Part shown: positions 26,044 through 35,429 of the stretch, in pieces
Layout: each line of letters begins with the position of its first letter
Numbering within the stretch: position 1 is the first letter of the stretch
Assembly: GCA_046351595.1 (NCBI GenBank)
Contig: JAXLYE010000008.1
Location: 558,001 to 622,000 of the forward strand
Source of the DNA: JAXLYE01 sp046351595
GTDB taxonomy: Bacteria; Myxococcota_A; Polyangia; Palsa-1104; JAEUJZ01
Direction of reading: 5' to 3'
DNA: 64,000 nt
Position numbers and translations under genes: made by a program
Notes under the pieces: model-generated
The model's input: only the letters and a program-made list of their open reading frames with translations
Told to the model about the DNA's origin: nothing
Database searches by the model: none

Positions 26044-26994
26044 ATGGAGAACCTGTCGCCCGAGCAGCTCGAGCGTCACCGCGTCGCGCTCACCGGACAC
26101 TGCTATCGGATGCTCGGCTCGGTCGTGGACGCAGAGGACGCCGTGCAAGAGACGCTGGTGCGGGCGTGGCGCGCGCTGCCGTCGTTTGACGGACGGGCCT
26201 CGCTGCGGACCTGGCTGTACCGCATCGCCACCAACACCTGCCTGGACGCGCTCGCGGAGCGCACCCGGCGCGTCCGCGCCTTCGATGAGCGGCCGGTCGG
26301 CACCGTCGACGAGACGCTGGAGGCGCGGCCGCGCACGCACTGGCTCGAGCCGGTCCCGGACGCGCGCGTGATCCCTTCGGACTCGGATCCGGGTGAGCAG
26401 GTGATGCTGCGGCAGAGCGTGCGCCTGGCGTTCGTGGCCGCGCTGCAGTACCTGCCGCCCAAGCCGCGCGCCGCGCTCCTCCTCACCGAGGTGTTCGGCT
26501 TCTCGGCGGCCGAGGCGGCGGAGACGCTCGGGCTCTCGGTCGCTGCTGTGAACAGCGCGCTGCAGCGCGCCCGCGCCACGCTCGCCGAGCGCAGCCCCGA
26601 GGACGTCCCCGCACCCGCCGGCGCCGAAGAGGAGCTGGTCGAGCGCTATGTCGCCGCCTTCGAGCGCTACGACACCGAGGCGCTGGCCGCGCTCATGCAA
26701 AAGGACGTGGTCATGTCCATGCCGCCGTATACGCTGTGGCTGCAGGGGCCCGAATCGGTCGGCACCTGGATGCGCGGGCGCGGCCTCGGCTGCCGCGGCT
26801 CGCGCCTGGTGATCACACGCGCGTGCGGCGCACCGGCCTTCGCGCAGTACCGATCGAGCGGCGACGGCGGCTACCACGCCTGGGCGATCAATACGCTCGA
26901 GCTGTCGGCGGGGCGCATCGCGCGCCTGACGTTTTTTCTCGACGTGGAGACGCTGTTCCCGGCGTTCGGTCTGCCGCTGCAGCTGCCGACCTGA
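26044..26994 (+). CDS. ECF sigma factor with SnoaL-like C-terminal domain
   Basis: A 316-residue extracytoplasmic-function sigma factor. Region 2 is residues 8-75 (GHCYRMLGSVVDAEDAVQET, then SLRTWLYRIATNTCLDALAE). Region 4 is near 140-185 (YLPPKPRAALLLTEVFGFSA and LGLSVAAVNSALQRARATL). The last 110 residues (ELVERYVAAFERYDTEALAALM, then WAINTLELSAGRIARLTFFL) are a SnoaL/NTF2-like domain, as in the SigG/SigJ-type groups that are controlled through this tail rather than by a separate anti-sigma factor. No anti-sigma gene is adjacent. The VOC genes downstream (243 bp away) are possible targets or co-inherited neighbours. Confidence 0.9.
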   Translation: MENLSPEQLERHRVALTGHCYRMLGSVVDAEDAVQETLVRAWRALPSFDGRASLRTWLYRIATNTCLDALAERTRRVRAFDERPVGTVDETLEARPRTHWLEPVPDARVIPSDSDPGEQVMLRQSVRLAFVAALQYLPPKPRAALLLTEVFGFSAAEAAETLGLSVAAVNSALQRARATLAERSPEDVPAPAGAEEELVERYVAAFERYDTEALAALMQKDVVMSMPPYTLWLQGPESVGTWMRGRGLGCRGSRLVITRACGAPAFAQYRSSGDGGYHAWAINTLELSAGRIARLTFFLDVETLFPAFGLPLQLPT

Positions 26995-27237
26995 AACCTC
27001 TTTCACCAAGAGCATCCCATCCCATCCGCCTTGTGGCCCTAGCTTCGCTAGGCGGCGGCGGCCAGGCGGCGGCTAGGCGGCGACATCCTTGCCGGGACCT
27101 ACGTACTGCGTCTCCGCGACCTTGCGAAGCCAGACAGCAAGAAGGGAAAGGAAAGCTGAACACCAAGAAAGGACTTTTTTCTTCGGCACCGATGATTTTT
27201 GGCCCGGCCCAGGGTCCAACAGTCAAAGGAGGCCGAA

Positions 27238-28008
27238 ATGGCAAAAGGAAAGCGGAGGGTCCACGACTTCAACTGGATCAACGTGATGACGCCGGAGCTC
27301 GAGCGCGCCGCCTCGTTCTTCGGGTCCGTGCTCGGCTGGACGTACGGCGATGGCGTCCCGGGCGGCAAGCTGATCCTCGTCGACGGGCTGGCGGCTGGCG
27401 CGCTGATGGATCTGGCGGCGTGTCCGCCGGGCCTGGCGGCGAGCGTGGGGGTGATGATCAAGGTCGAGGATGCAGACGCTACGGTCGCTCGCGTGAACGC
27501 GCTGGGCGGCCAGGCAGGGCCCGCGTTCGACGTCCTTACGAACGGCCGCATGGCGATGTGCAAGGACCCGTGCGGCGGCGTGTTCAACGTCTGGCAGCCG
27601 CTGTCCAAGGACGGCGCCGAGTGTGACTCGCACGCGCCCGGCGCGCCGACCTGGTTCGAGACGCTGACGACGGATGTCGACGCCGCGGTCCGGTTCTACA
27701 CCGAGCTGTTCGGCTGGCAGGCCGCCTCCGAGCAGCCGGCCCCTGGCATGGCGTATACGGTGTTCAAGCACGGCGGCGTCCCGATCGCCGGGGCCATGCG
27801 CTACGACCGGGACAAGATGGGCGGCATCCCGGCCCACTGGGCGACGTACTTCGCGGTCGACGACACGGACGGAGTCGTCCGCCTCGCCCGGGAGCACGGC
27901 GCCACGATCTGCCTCGGCCCGCACGACATCCCCCAGGTCGGTCGCTTCGCGCTCCTGAAGTCGCCGCAGGGCGTCCCCTTCCACGTCCTGCAGTACGTCG
28001 ACCGCTGA
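27238..28008 (+). CDS. Tandem VOC (glyoxalase-like) protein
   Basis: A 256-residue cytoplasmic protein with two VOC modules of about 120 residues: FNWINVMTPELERAASFFGSVLGW and TWFETLTTDVDAAVRFYTELFGW. This duplication is common in the 27-kDa antigen/hydroxylase-like group found in actinomycetes and myxobacteria. The VOC fold binds a metal and acts on small electrophiles or binds antibiotics; the reaction here is unknown. Start ATG at 27238 follows AAAGGAGGCCGAA, an excellent ribosome binding site. It is 51 bp from the next VOC gene, probably one operon. Confidence 0.85.
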   Translation: MAKGKRRVHDFNWINVMTPELERAASFFGSVLGWTYGDGVPGGKLILVDGLAAGALMDLAACPPGLAASVGVMIKVEDADATVARVNALGGQAGPAFDVLTNGRMAMCKDPCGGVFNVWQPLSKDGAECDSHAPGAPTWFETLTTDVDAAVRFYTELFGWQAASEQPAPGMAYTVFKHGGVPIAGAMRYDRDKMGGIPAHWATYFAVDDTDGVVRLAREHGATICLGPHDIPQVGRFALLKSPQGVPFHVLQYVDR

Positions 28009-28059
28009 ACCCCAGACTCACAGACTCACGGACCCCAAGACCTCATAAGGAGTCAGCCC

Positions 28060-28488
28060 ATGTCCCAGAGCCCGAACCGCCCGACATCGCGAAAGCTCTT
28101 CCTCAACCTCCCGGTCAAGGATCTGGAGCGCACCCAGGCCTTCTGGACCTCGCTCGGGTTCGCCTTCAACAAGCAGTTCACCGACAAGAACGCCGCCTGC
28201 CTGGTGTTCAGCGAGGACGCCTGCGCCATGCTGCTCGTCGAGTCGTTCTTCAAGACGTTCACCGAGCGCGAGCTCTGTGACACGCGCACGCACTGCCAGG
28301 GGGCCTTCGCCCTGTCGTGCGAGAGCCGCGCCGAGGTCGACGCGCTCGTCCAGAAGGCGCTCGCCGCCGGCGGCACCCTGACGGAGCCGGCCAAGGACTA
28401 CGGCTTCATGTACCAGCACGGCTTCGACGACCTGGACCACCACCACTGGGAGATGGTGTGGATGGACCCGAAGCACATCCAGGAGTGA
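28060..28488 (+). CDS. VOC family protein (glyoxalase/bleomycin resistance-like)
   Basis: A 142-residue single-module VOC protein. KLFLNLPVKDLERTQAFWTSLGFAF starts the fold, and the final strand includes HHHWEMVWMDP with the Glu typical of the metal site; the Asp/His-rich DDLDHHHWE may be the metal region. AAGGAG lies 10 bases before the ATG. Relatives are often annotated as lactoylglutathione lyase-like, but the true activity of this clade is not known. It follows the tandem VOC gene and ends at a shared terminator. Confidence 0.85.
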   Translation: MSQSPNRPTSRKLFLNLPVKDLERTQAFWTSLGFAFNKQFTDKNAACLVFSEDACAMLLVESFFKTFTERELCDTRTHCQGAFALSCESRAEVDALVQKALAAGGTLTEPAKDYGFMYQHGFDDLDHHHWEMVWMDPKHIQE

Positions 28489-28521
28489 GACGGAGGAGCG
28501 TGCGGAGTCGGCGCTGTCCGA

Positions 28522-28547
28522 CCGCCCCGGCACAGAAACCGGGGCGG
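28522..28547. terminator. Bidirectional terminator hairpin
   Basis: Perfect 9-bp stem CCGCCCCGG (28522-28530) and CCGGGGCGG (28539-28547) with an 8-base A-rich loop. It sits between the convergent VOC gene and katG, 5 bp before the katG stop. No T-run on either side. Confidence 0.65.
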
Positions 28548-28552
28548 CCGGC

Positions 28553-30748
28553 TCAGTCGGCCTTTGCCTGGCCGTACTGGAGGTCGAAGCGGTCCAGGTT
28601 CATCACCTTGTTCCAGGCCGCCACGAAGTCGTGCACGAAGTGCGCCTCGCCATCGCTCGACGCATACACCTCGGCCAGCGCGCGCAGCTGTGCGTTCGAG
28701 CCGAAGACCAGGTCCGCGACCGTCGCGGTCCAGCGCAGCTCGCCGGTCTTGCGGTCCCGCCCTTCGAACACGCCAGGTGACTTCTCCGCGCGCGACCAGG
28801 CCGTGCGCATGTCGAGCAGGTTGGTGAAGAAGTCCGGCGTGAGCACCCCGGGCCGGCGGGTGAAGACGCCGTGCGGGCTGTGGCCGGTGTTGGCGTCGAG
28901 GACCCGCAGGCCGCCGACGAGCACCGTCATCTCCGGCGCGGTCAGGGTGAGCAGGCTGGCGCGATCGACGAGCGCGGTGGCGACCGTGGACTCGGCGCCG
29001 GCGCGGACGTAGTTGCGGAAGCCGTCCGCGGCCGGCTCGAGCACCTCGAAGGAGTTGACGTCGGTCTGCTCCAGCGAGGCGTCCGTGCGCCCCGGGGTGA
29101 AGGGCACGGCGACGTCGTGCCCGGCCTTGCGCGCCGCCGCCTCGACCGCGGCACAGCCGCCCAGCACGATGAGGTCCGCGAGCGAGACCTTCTTGCCGCC
29201 CTGCTGCGCGCCGTTGAACTGCTGCTGGATCGACTCGAGGGTCTTTAGCACCTTGGCGAGCTCGCTCGGCTCGTTGGCCTGCCAGTCCTTCTGCGGCGCG
29301 AGCCGTATGCGCGCGCCGTTGGCGCCGCCGCGCAGGTCGGTGCCGCGGAACGTCGAGGCCGAGGCCCACGCCGTCTTCACGAGCTGCTGCGAGGTGAGAC
29401 CGGAGCTTAGCAGCGTCGCCTTGAGCGCCTTGATGTCCGCGTCGCCGATCAGCGGGTGATCGACCGCCGGGATCGGGTCCTGCCAGAGCAGGTCTTCCTT
29501 GGGCACCAGCGGCCCGAGGTAGCGGACCTTGGGACCCATGTCGCGGTGCGTGAGCTTGAACCAGGCGCGCGCGAAGGCGTCCGCGAACTCCTGCGGGTTC
29601 TTGAGGAAGCGGCGCGCGATCTTCTCGTAGGCCGGATCGAAGCGCAGCGCGAGGTCCGCCGTGGTCATCATCGGCTGGTGCAGCTTGCCGGGGACGTGCG
29701 CGTCGGGGACGTTGCGGCCGGCGTCGCCCTTGGGCTTCCACTGGTGGGCGCCGGCGGGGCTTTTGGTCAGCTCCCACTCGTAGCCGAACAGGTTCTCCAG
29801 GTAGTGCAGGCTCCACTTCGTGGGCGTCTGCGTCCAGGCGCCCTCCAGGCCGCTCGTGATGGCGTGCGCACCGACGCCGGACTCGTAGGCGTTCTTCCAG
29901 CCCAGGCCGAGCTCCTCGATGTTCGCGCCTTCCGGCTCGCGGCCCAGGTGGCTCGCCGGCCCCGCGCCGTGGCACTTGCCGAAGGTGTGGCCGCCGGCCA
30001 CCAGCGCCACGGTCTCGTAGTCGTCCATGGCCATGCGCCCGAACGTGTCGCGGATGTCGCGCGCCGAGGCGACCGGGTCGGGCTTGCCGTTGGGGCCCTC
30101 GGGGTTCACGTAGATGAGGCCCATCTGCACGGCCGCGAGCGGGTGCGAGAGCTCTCGCTCGCCGCTGTAGCGCTCATCGCCGAGCCAGGTCGACTCCGGG
30201 CCCCAGTCGATGGGCTGCGGCTCCCAGACGTCCTCGCGGCCGCCGCCGAAGCCGAAGGTCGGAAGGCCCATCGACTCCAGGGCGACGTTGCCCGCGAGGA
30301 TCATGAGGTCGGCCCAGGACAGCCGGCGGCCGTACTTCTGCTTGACCGGCCAGAGCAGCCGCCGCGCCTTGTCCAGGTTGCCGTTATCCGGCCAGCTGTT
30401 GAGCGGTGCGAAGCGCTGCTCGCCCGAGCGCGCGCCGCCGCGTCCGTCGAAGATGCGGTACGTGCCCGCGGCGTGCCAGGCCATGCGGATGAAGAACGGA
30501 CCGTAGTGCCCGTAGTCTGCCGGCCAGAAGTCCTGCGAGTCGGTCATCAGCTTGTGCAGGTCGGCGAGCACGGCCTGCAGATCGAGCTTCTGGAACTCGG
30601 TCTTGTAGTCGAAGCCCTCGAGGTTCGGGTTCGAGAGCTCCGAGCGCGGGTGCAGCACGCCCAGGTCCAGCTGGTCTGGCCACCAGGTGGCGTTGGTGCG
30701 CGCCTGCTTGGGCTTGTGAGCGACGGGACACTGCGACGGATCGTTCAT
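28553..30748 (-). CDS. katG: Catalase-peroxidase
   Basis: A 731-residue bifunctional haem enzyme that removes hydrogen peroxide. The distal site RMAWHAAGTYR gives Arg88, Trp91 and His92. Tyr213 (LIYVNPEG) and Met239 would form the Met-Tyr-Trp adduct required for catalase activity. The proximal haem ligand is His254 in VALVAGGHTFGKCHG. The second, haem-free domain follows, so the length is normal. No signal peptide. The ATG at 30748 is preferred (GAGGAGAG upstream, MNDPSQCPVAHK is the usual start). A LysR regulator lies 132 bp upstream on the same strand; whether it controls katG is untested. Confidence 0.97.
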   Translation of the reverse strand: MNDPSQCPVAHKPKQARTNATWWPDQLDLGVLHPRSELSNPNLEGFDYKTEFQKLDLQAVLADLHKLMTDSQDFWPADYGHYGPFFIRMAWHAAGTYRIFDGRGGARSGEQRFAPLNSWPDNGNLDKARRLLWPVKQKYGRRLSWADLMILAGNVALESMGLPTFGFGGGREDVWEPQPIDWGPESTWLGDERYSGERELSHPLAAVQMGLIYVNPEGPNGKPDPVASARDIRDTFGRMAMDDYETVALVAGGHTFGKCHGAGPASHLGREPEGANIEELGLGWKNAYESGVGAHAITSGLEGAWTQTPTKWSLHYLENLFGYEWELTKSPAGAHQWKPKGDAGRNVPDAHVPGKLHQPMMTTADLALRFDPAYEKIARRFLKNPQEFADAFARAWFKLTHRDMGPKVRYLGPLVPKEDLLWQDPIPAVDHPLIGDADIKALKATLLSSGLTSQQLVKTAWASASTFRGTDLRGGANGARIRLAPQKDWQANEPSELAKVLKTLESIQQQFNGAQQGGKKVSLADLIVLGGCAAVEAAARKAGHDVAVPFTPGRTDASLEQTDVNSFEVLEPAADGFRNYVRAGAESTVATALVDRASLLTLTAPEMTVLVGGLRVLDANTGHSPHGVFTRRPGVLTPDFFTNLLDMRTAWSRAEKSPGVFEGRDRKTGELRWTATVADLVFGSNAQLRALAEVYASSDGEAHFVHDFVAAWNKVMNLDRFDLQYGQAKAD

Positions 30749-30880
30749 GCGGATGCTCTCCTCTGACGTCGTTCGCCGGCAGCTCATGGTCGGAAGAAAC
30801 GCCTGCTTTGACAAGGGTTTCCACCAGCGCGGGACCCGCGCCAGACCTGCACGAAGACCGCTCGCGCGGGGTTGAGTTGA

Positions 30881-31813
30881 TCAGACCCCGCGCAGCACCG
30901 CGGGCATGCGCTGCGCCAGGAAGTCGAGCAGGGCCCGGACCTTCGCCGGCATGTACTTCTTGCCGACACACACCGCGAAGACCGGCCGCTCCACCGCCGC
31001 GTACTGCGGCAGCACGCGCACGAGGTGCCCGGCGGCCAGCGGCTCGCTGCAGATGAACGTCGGCAGGCGCGCGATGCCCAGCCCCGCGATCGCCGCGTCG
31101 CGCACCATCGCCAGGCTGTTGACGCTGAGCCGCGTCTTGACCTGGACGGTGACGTGGCGGTCGCCCTCGCCCTTGAGCTCCCACTCGCGGCTGTGCGGCG
31201 GCGCGTTGTACACGATGCACTGGTGCCGCGCGAGCTCGTCGGGCGCGCCGGGAGCGCCGCTCTTCGCCAGGTAGGAAGGGCTGGCGCAGAGCATGCCCGA
31301 GGTCTTGCCGAGCAAGCGTGTGAGCAGCGCCGCGCCGCGGACGACGCCGATGCGGATGGCGACATCGAAGCCCTCGGCCACAAGATCCACGGTGCGATCC
31401 GACAGGTACAGATCGATCGAGACCTGCGGGTGCGCCGCCAGGAACTCCTGGATGAGCGGGCCGACGACCGCGACGCCGAAGTCCATGCCGGCCGAGACCC
31501 GCACCAGGCCCTGCGGCGCGCGCTCGGAGTCCAGGACCGCGGCCTCCGCTTCGGCGAGCGTCTCCAGGACGCCGCTGCAGTGCTCGAACAGGATCTTGCC
31601 GCGCTCGGTCAGGCTCAGGTGTCGCGGCGTGCGCTGGACCAGCCGCGCGCCGAGCCGCTCCTCGAGCTGCGACAGCTTGCGGCTGACCGTGGACTTGGGC
31701 AGCGCGAGGACGCGGGACGCCGCGGTCAGGCTCCCGAGCTTCGCGACGTGCAAGAAGAGCGCGATTTCATTCAGGTCAGGGGGCTGATTCGACACGTTCC
31801 ACCCATGGAACAT
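30881..31813 (-). CDS. LysR family transcriptional regulator
   Basis: A 310-residue LTTR. The winged helix-turn-helix is at residues 14-70 (LNEIALFLHVAKLGSLTAAS, RVLALPKSTVSRKLSQLEERLG). The effector domain follows (GLVRVSAGMDFGVAVVGPLI, then FDVAIRIGVV), as in the DmlR/YafC-like group with LysR substrate-binding fold. It lacks the Cys pair arrangement that would mark OxyR. The N-terminal ATG at 31813 may be replaced by a GTG six codons on (31795), which has GGTGG just upstream. It is transcribed towards katG and divergently from a lipoprotein gene. Confidence 0.88.
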   Translation of the reverse strand: MFHGWNVSNQPPDLNEIALFLHVAKLGSLTAASRVLALPKSTVSRKLSQLEERLGARLVQRTPRHLSLTERGKILFEHCSGVLETLAEAEAAVLDSERAPQGLVRVSAGMDFGVAVVGPLIQEFLAAHPQVSIDLYLSDRTVDLVAEGFDVAIRIGVVRGAALLTRLLGKTSGMLCASPSYLAKSGAPGAPDELARHQCIVYNAPPHSREWELKGEGDRHVTVQVKTRLSVNSLAMVRDAAIAGLGIARLPTFICSEPLAAGHLVRVLPQYAAVERPVFAVCVGKKYMPAKVRALLDFLAQRMPAVLRGV

Positions 31814-32001
31814 CGAGTTGGCGAGAAGCCGGCTGTTGCTCCACCCTCGCCCACTTTAGTTTCGGTCAGGTCGCAGCGAACACGCGAGACGGCGTGGGAC
31901 GGACCGACCCTCGCGCCGCGCCGCTCGAACTTTTCTCCGTCGGGGCGGGGAGCCCAAAGGGGCTCGCCAGGCACGACGGATCGGCATCTACGGAGGACCC
32001 C

Positions 32002-32577
32002 ATGAACTCGCACAGCACCCTCACGCGTCGTCTGTTTCAGATCCTTGCGGTGTCCGGCCTGCTCGCCGCTTCCGGCTGCGGATCGCCAGCAGGGGCGGAT
32101 CTCGACGGAACCTGGGAGTCGCCGTGTTACATGGGCGCAAAGACGCAGCTCGCCTACTCCAACCTGGCGCTGAACGGGACGTACATCGAGTACTCCGACA
32201 TGACCTGCACCACGCAGCGCCACATCACCACCTGGACGGGCACGGCCACCGTCGGGGCCGAGGTGCAGGCGGGGATCCACAAGCTCGACCTCTCGTTCAC
32301 AAGCTTCCGCTCCAAGCCGCTCACCGCGGCCGAGGCGACCTTCGTGAACCAGAACCAGTACTGCGGCTTCACCGACTGGGCCTCCGGGGTCGAGAAGGAC
32401 GTGCTCGGGAAGAGCTGCTACGGATTCTCGATCCCGGTCGGCGGCAAGAGCCTGGACATCTACCAGGTGAGCGGCGGCATGCTGCTCCTGGGCAAGGGCT
32501 CCAAGATCGCCGTCCAGCTCACCGAGGCGGAGCGCCCGACCGAGCTCGATCCGAACCGGCCCTTCACCAAGAAGTGA
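32002..32577 (+). CDS. Lipoprotein of unknown function
   Basis: A 191-residue protein with signal peptide and lipobox AASGC near residue 24. The mature part begins with a short linker and DLDGTWESPCY, a pattern of small lipocalin-like domains (DxxGxW), with further Cys residues (MTCTT, YCGF, SCYGF). A calycin/lipocalin-like barrel is possible but not shown. The ATG at 32002 follows GGAGGACCC. It is divergent from the LysR gene (188 bp shared region) and convergent with the next large lipoprotein. I do not recognise a closer family. Confidence 0.7.
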   Translation: MNSHSTLTRRLFQILAVSGLLAASGCGSPAGADLDGTWESPCYMGAKTQLAYSNLALNGTYIEYSDMTCTTQRHITTWTGTATVGAEVQAGIHKLDLSFTSFRSKPLTAAEATFVNQNQYCGFTDWASGVEKDVLGKSCYGFSIPVGGKSLDIYQVSGGMLLLGKGSKIAVQLTEAERPTELDPNRPFTKK

Positions 32578-32616
32578 GCGGCCCGGCTCCGCCTTGGGCG
32601 CGGGAGGACCGAGGAC

Positions 32617-34533
32617 TCAGCTGTCGTCCGCCGAGACGTTGCCCAGCCGGCTGCACGGCGCCATCAGCACGGCCGGGCTGCAGACGAAGCCGAGCGCGTT
32701 GCAGGCGTAGACGCGCAGCTCGCGGCACGTGTTGCCCACCGGCACCAGCGTGAGCACCTGCCGCCCGGCGTGCAGCGGCATCGGCCCGCCGACCTGCTCG
32801 CCGTCGCGGTACAGGCGCAGGTTGCCGACGCCGCTGCCGCCGTCCTCGGCCTCGACGGTGACCACCGGCGCGGGCTGGCGCTCGGTCGCGGGCTCGACCT
32901 GCACGATGCGCAGGCGCGGCGGCAGGCCGAGCGGCTGATCCGCGGGCGGCGACGGCAGCTCGCGCCCCTCCAGGAAGTCGGCGAGCAGCGTCGGCCGGAA
33001 CAAGAGCGGCGCCAGCTGATCGCCGGTCAGGAACAGCGCCCGCAGCGGGTCCGTGCCCACCACGTAGCGCCGCAGCGCCGCGCCGCCCAGGCAGCTGTAC
33101 AGCCCCGCGTCCGAGTACAGGCAGCCCTTGGCCCCGACCTGCATGCGCACGCCGTCGGGCACGCGCTGCAGCTCGTCCTTCTGCAGGCCGCGCAGGTAGC
33201 CGTCGGGAGACAGCGGGTTGGGCACGCACGAGTTGTAGCGGTCAAACTCCTCGCCCGGGACCAGCGTGCGGCCGTTCGGCAGCACGCGGCGGCGCCGGCA
33301 CTCGCCGGGCGGACCATCAAGCTCGATGCGCTCCAGGCGCGGCCCGTCGAGCCGCGGCGCCGTGTACAGCCGCCACGCGGTGTACGCGCGCTTCTCGATC
33401 ACGCCGTCGCCTTCCTCGGCGGGATCGGTGGTGATGCGCACCTCGATCGTCTCCCAGACCGGGTGCGGGCCCGGGATCCAGGTGCTCGGCAGGTACTCGG
33501 TGCGGGTGTCCGGCTTGGTGCGGCTGCGCTCCTTGTGGGAAAAGGCGATGCGCTCCAGCACGCCGCGCAGCTCGTAGCCCTCGACGGCCTGTGTGCCGTC
33601 GTCGTTCTTGCCGTGCACGAAGACGTAGCGGCCGCGCGGGTCCAGCACCAGCTCGTTCTGATCGCGCGCCAGATCATCGAGTGCCAGCGGCGCCGGACCG
33701 GGACGCCCCTCGGGCCAGACGTAGACGCGCAGCGGAGCCCCGGTGCGCCGCGGGCTGCGCGCCTCTTCCGAGCCGAGGCCGGGCTCGCGCTCGTCCTGCG
33801 GCCGCAGCACCTGCCCCGCCACCGCCACCGGACCGCCGCTGCCCCAGGCCAGCGTCCCCGGCACCACCGCGTCGGGCTCGCGCAGCGGCAGCTCCTGCTG
33901 CACCGCGCCGTCGCGCACCCGCACGATGAGGATGCGCGGCTCGCCGTGCAGCGCCACGGCCAGGCTCTCGGCATCGGGCGACCAGGCCACCGCGATGATC
34001 GGGCCGCAGGCGTCCGTGCAGCGCGGCGTGAAGCGCTGCACCGTGCGCGTGCCCGCCCCCGCCAGCACCGTCAGCTCGCCGCCCTTCCAGACGGCCTCGC
34101 GCGAGACGTCCGGGCTGGCCTGCCGGCCGCCCTTGTCGGCCAGCGCCTTGCTCTCGCTCAGCTTCGGCTGCAGGTCGTGCAGCGAGGTGACCTTGAGGCG
34201 CTGGCTGCGCGGCCAGCTCGCGCAGGCCGCCGCGGGGTACTCGCCGATGAACGAGTTGTCCTCGGTGCGGAACACCTGGCAGCGCGCATCCGGCGCGTCT
34301 CCCAGGATGCCGAGCAGCCGCCCGCCCGGCTCGAAGCGATCGGGCGCCGAGGGCATCGCCCGCTCGGTCAAGAGCTGCATCGCCTTCAGCGTCACCTCGG
34401 AGGGAGCGATCGTCGGTGCCACCTCTGAGGTGCGCCGCGTCGCCGACGGCGGACAGCCCCCCAGACCCAGCAGCCCCGCAGCGAGCAGCGCCCCTCGCCC
34501 CCTGCGAAGCACAGCAGAAGCCAGAGAATACAT
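32617..34533 (-). CDS. Large lipoprotein with beta-propeller-like repeats
   Basis: A 638-residue lipoprotein. The lipobox is LGGC near residue 27 after a basic, hydrophobic signal. WD40/TolB-like strands are seen: IIAVAWSPDAESLAVALHGEP, LVLDPRGRYVFVHGKND. The last 100 residues have an Ig-like feel (VEAEDGGSGVGNLRLYRDGE, then LRVYACNALGFVCSPAVLM), as in cadherin/Ig-like end domains with paired Cys. Function unknown; probably an outer-membrane-anchored binding or scaffold protein. The ATG at 34533 lacks a strong ribosome binding site; a GTG is directly upstream. Confidence 0.7.
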   Translation of the reverse strand: MYSLASAVLRRGRGALLAAGLLGLGGCPPSATRRTSEVAPTIAPSEVTLKAMQLLTERAMPSAPDRFEPGGRLLGILGDAPDARCQVFRTEDNSFIGEYPAAACASWPRSQRLKVTSLHDLQPKLSESKALADKGGRQASPDVSREAVWKGGELTVLAGAGTRTVQRFTPRCTDACGPIIAVAWSPDAESLAVALHGEPRILIVRVRDGAVQQELPLREPDAVVPGTLAWGSGGPVAVAGQVLRPQDEREPGLGSEEARSPRRTGAPLRVYVWPEGRPGPAPLALDDLARDQNELVLDPRGRYVFVHGKNDDGTQAVEGYELRGVLERIAFSHKERSRTKPDTRTEYLPSTWIPGPHPVWETIEVRITTDPAEEGDGVIEKRAYTAWRLYTAPRLDGPRLERIELDGPPGECRRRRVLPNGRTLVPGEEFDRYNSCVPNPLSPDGYLRGLQKDELQRVPDGVRMQVGAKGCLYSDAGLYSCLGGAALRRYVVGTDPLRALFLTGDQLAPLLFRPTLLADFLEGRELPSPPADQPLGLPPRLRIVQVEPATERQPAPVVTVEAEDGGSGVGNLRLYRDGEQVGGPMPLHAGRQVLTLVPVGNTCRELRVYACNALGFVCSPAVLMAPCSRLGNVSADDS

Positions 34534-34612
34534 CACTCGGATCGTACAACGATCGGAGAGGATTCGTCTCGCGCCGACTTACTGGACAGCCGGCGCGCAG
34601 CGCCTTCGTCGG

Positions 34613-35155
34613 TTAGCGGCGGTAGTGGCCGTAGGCGTGGCCGCGGCCGGGGTGGCCGTAGGCGGGACCGCGGCCGGGGTGGCCGGCCGGCACCACGACG
34701 ACGGGCGGCGGCGGCGCCGGGCGGACGACCACGACCGGCCGGGGCGGCGGCGGCGCGACCACGACCGGCGCCGGGCGGACGACCACCGGGCGCGGCGGCG
34801 GCGCGACCACGACCGGCGGCGGCGGCGCGACCACGACCGGGGTGGCGACGGCCTGCCACTGACCGGGGACGTAGACCCACTCTGCGCCCTGCTGCTCCCA
34901 GCGCGCCTGGACCCAGTGGTGGCCGTGGCGCGGCGGGCGCATGTAGTGGCCGCGGACCCAGACGTGCCGGTGGCCGTTCCACTGCCAGTGACCCTGGACC
35001 CAGACGTAGTCCGGCGCGGGCGCGACCGGGACGGCCTCGACCTGCGGCGGCGGCGGCGCGACCACGACCCGCACGACCTGGGCCGAGGCGGTGCCGGGGA
35101 GCGAAACCCACATCGAGACACCCAGTACAAAAGCAGCAGCCAGGAGCTTCTTCAC
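34613..35155 (-). CDS. Exported YXWGXW-repeat protein with Pro/Val-rich tail
   Basis: A 180-residue exported protein. The signal peptide MKKLLAAAFVLGVSMWVSLP...TASA is clear. Tandem motifs YVWVQGHWQWNG, HVWVRGHYMRPP, HHWVQARWEQ and WVYVPGQW match the YXWGXW repeat family of envelope proteins. The C-terminal 80 residues are a Val/Pro repeat (VVVAPPPP, PVVVRPAP) and a Gly/His tail. Such proteins are small, low-complexity and of unknown role, possibly cell-wall associated. The GTG at 35155 is chosen because GAGGAGGGG lies just upstream and the signal peptide starts there. Confidence 0.85.
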   Translation of the reverse strand: MKKLLAAAFVLGVSMWVSLPGTASAQVVRVVVAPPPPQVEAVPVAPAPDYVWVQGHWQWNGHRHVWVRGHYMRPPRHGHHWVQARWEQQGAEWVYVPGQWQAVATPVVVAPPPPVVVAPPPRPVVVRPAPVVVAPPPPRPVVVVRPAPPPPVVVVPAGHPGRGPAYGHPGRGHAYGHYRR

Positions 35156-35429
35156 GTTCCCCTCCTCTTGGTGAAACGTATCACGTTCTTGGTCGGCCAG
35201 CGGCGGCCACGTCGCCGGGACACGGGCACAGGAGTGCCCCTGCTCTCGTCGGAGACGGGCCGGTCGGACCGCCGCCACCGCGGCACGGTCGTCGCGAGGC
35301 ATCCGGCGGAGCCAAAAGGGATCCCGGCGCGGGCCATCAGCCTCATCTTCTTCGAGAGACAAGACGGGTCAAGCGGCGGGCCATTCAAGCACCGCCGGGC
35401 GCCGGGCGAAACGCACTATCATCGCAACC

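Noticed and set aside
27050..27083. Three AGGCGGCG copies before the VOC genes
   Set aside because: Too short and GC-trivial; spacing irregular.
29456..30766. 436-codon plus-strand frame opposite katG
   Set aside because: Mirror of katG; composition typical of antisense frames in GC-rich DNA.
30881..31813. OxyR as identity of the LysR gene near katG
   Set aside because: The redox Cys pair and OxyR-type sequence around it are missing; generic LTTR kept.
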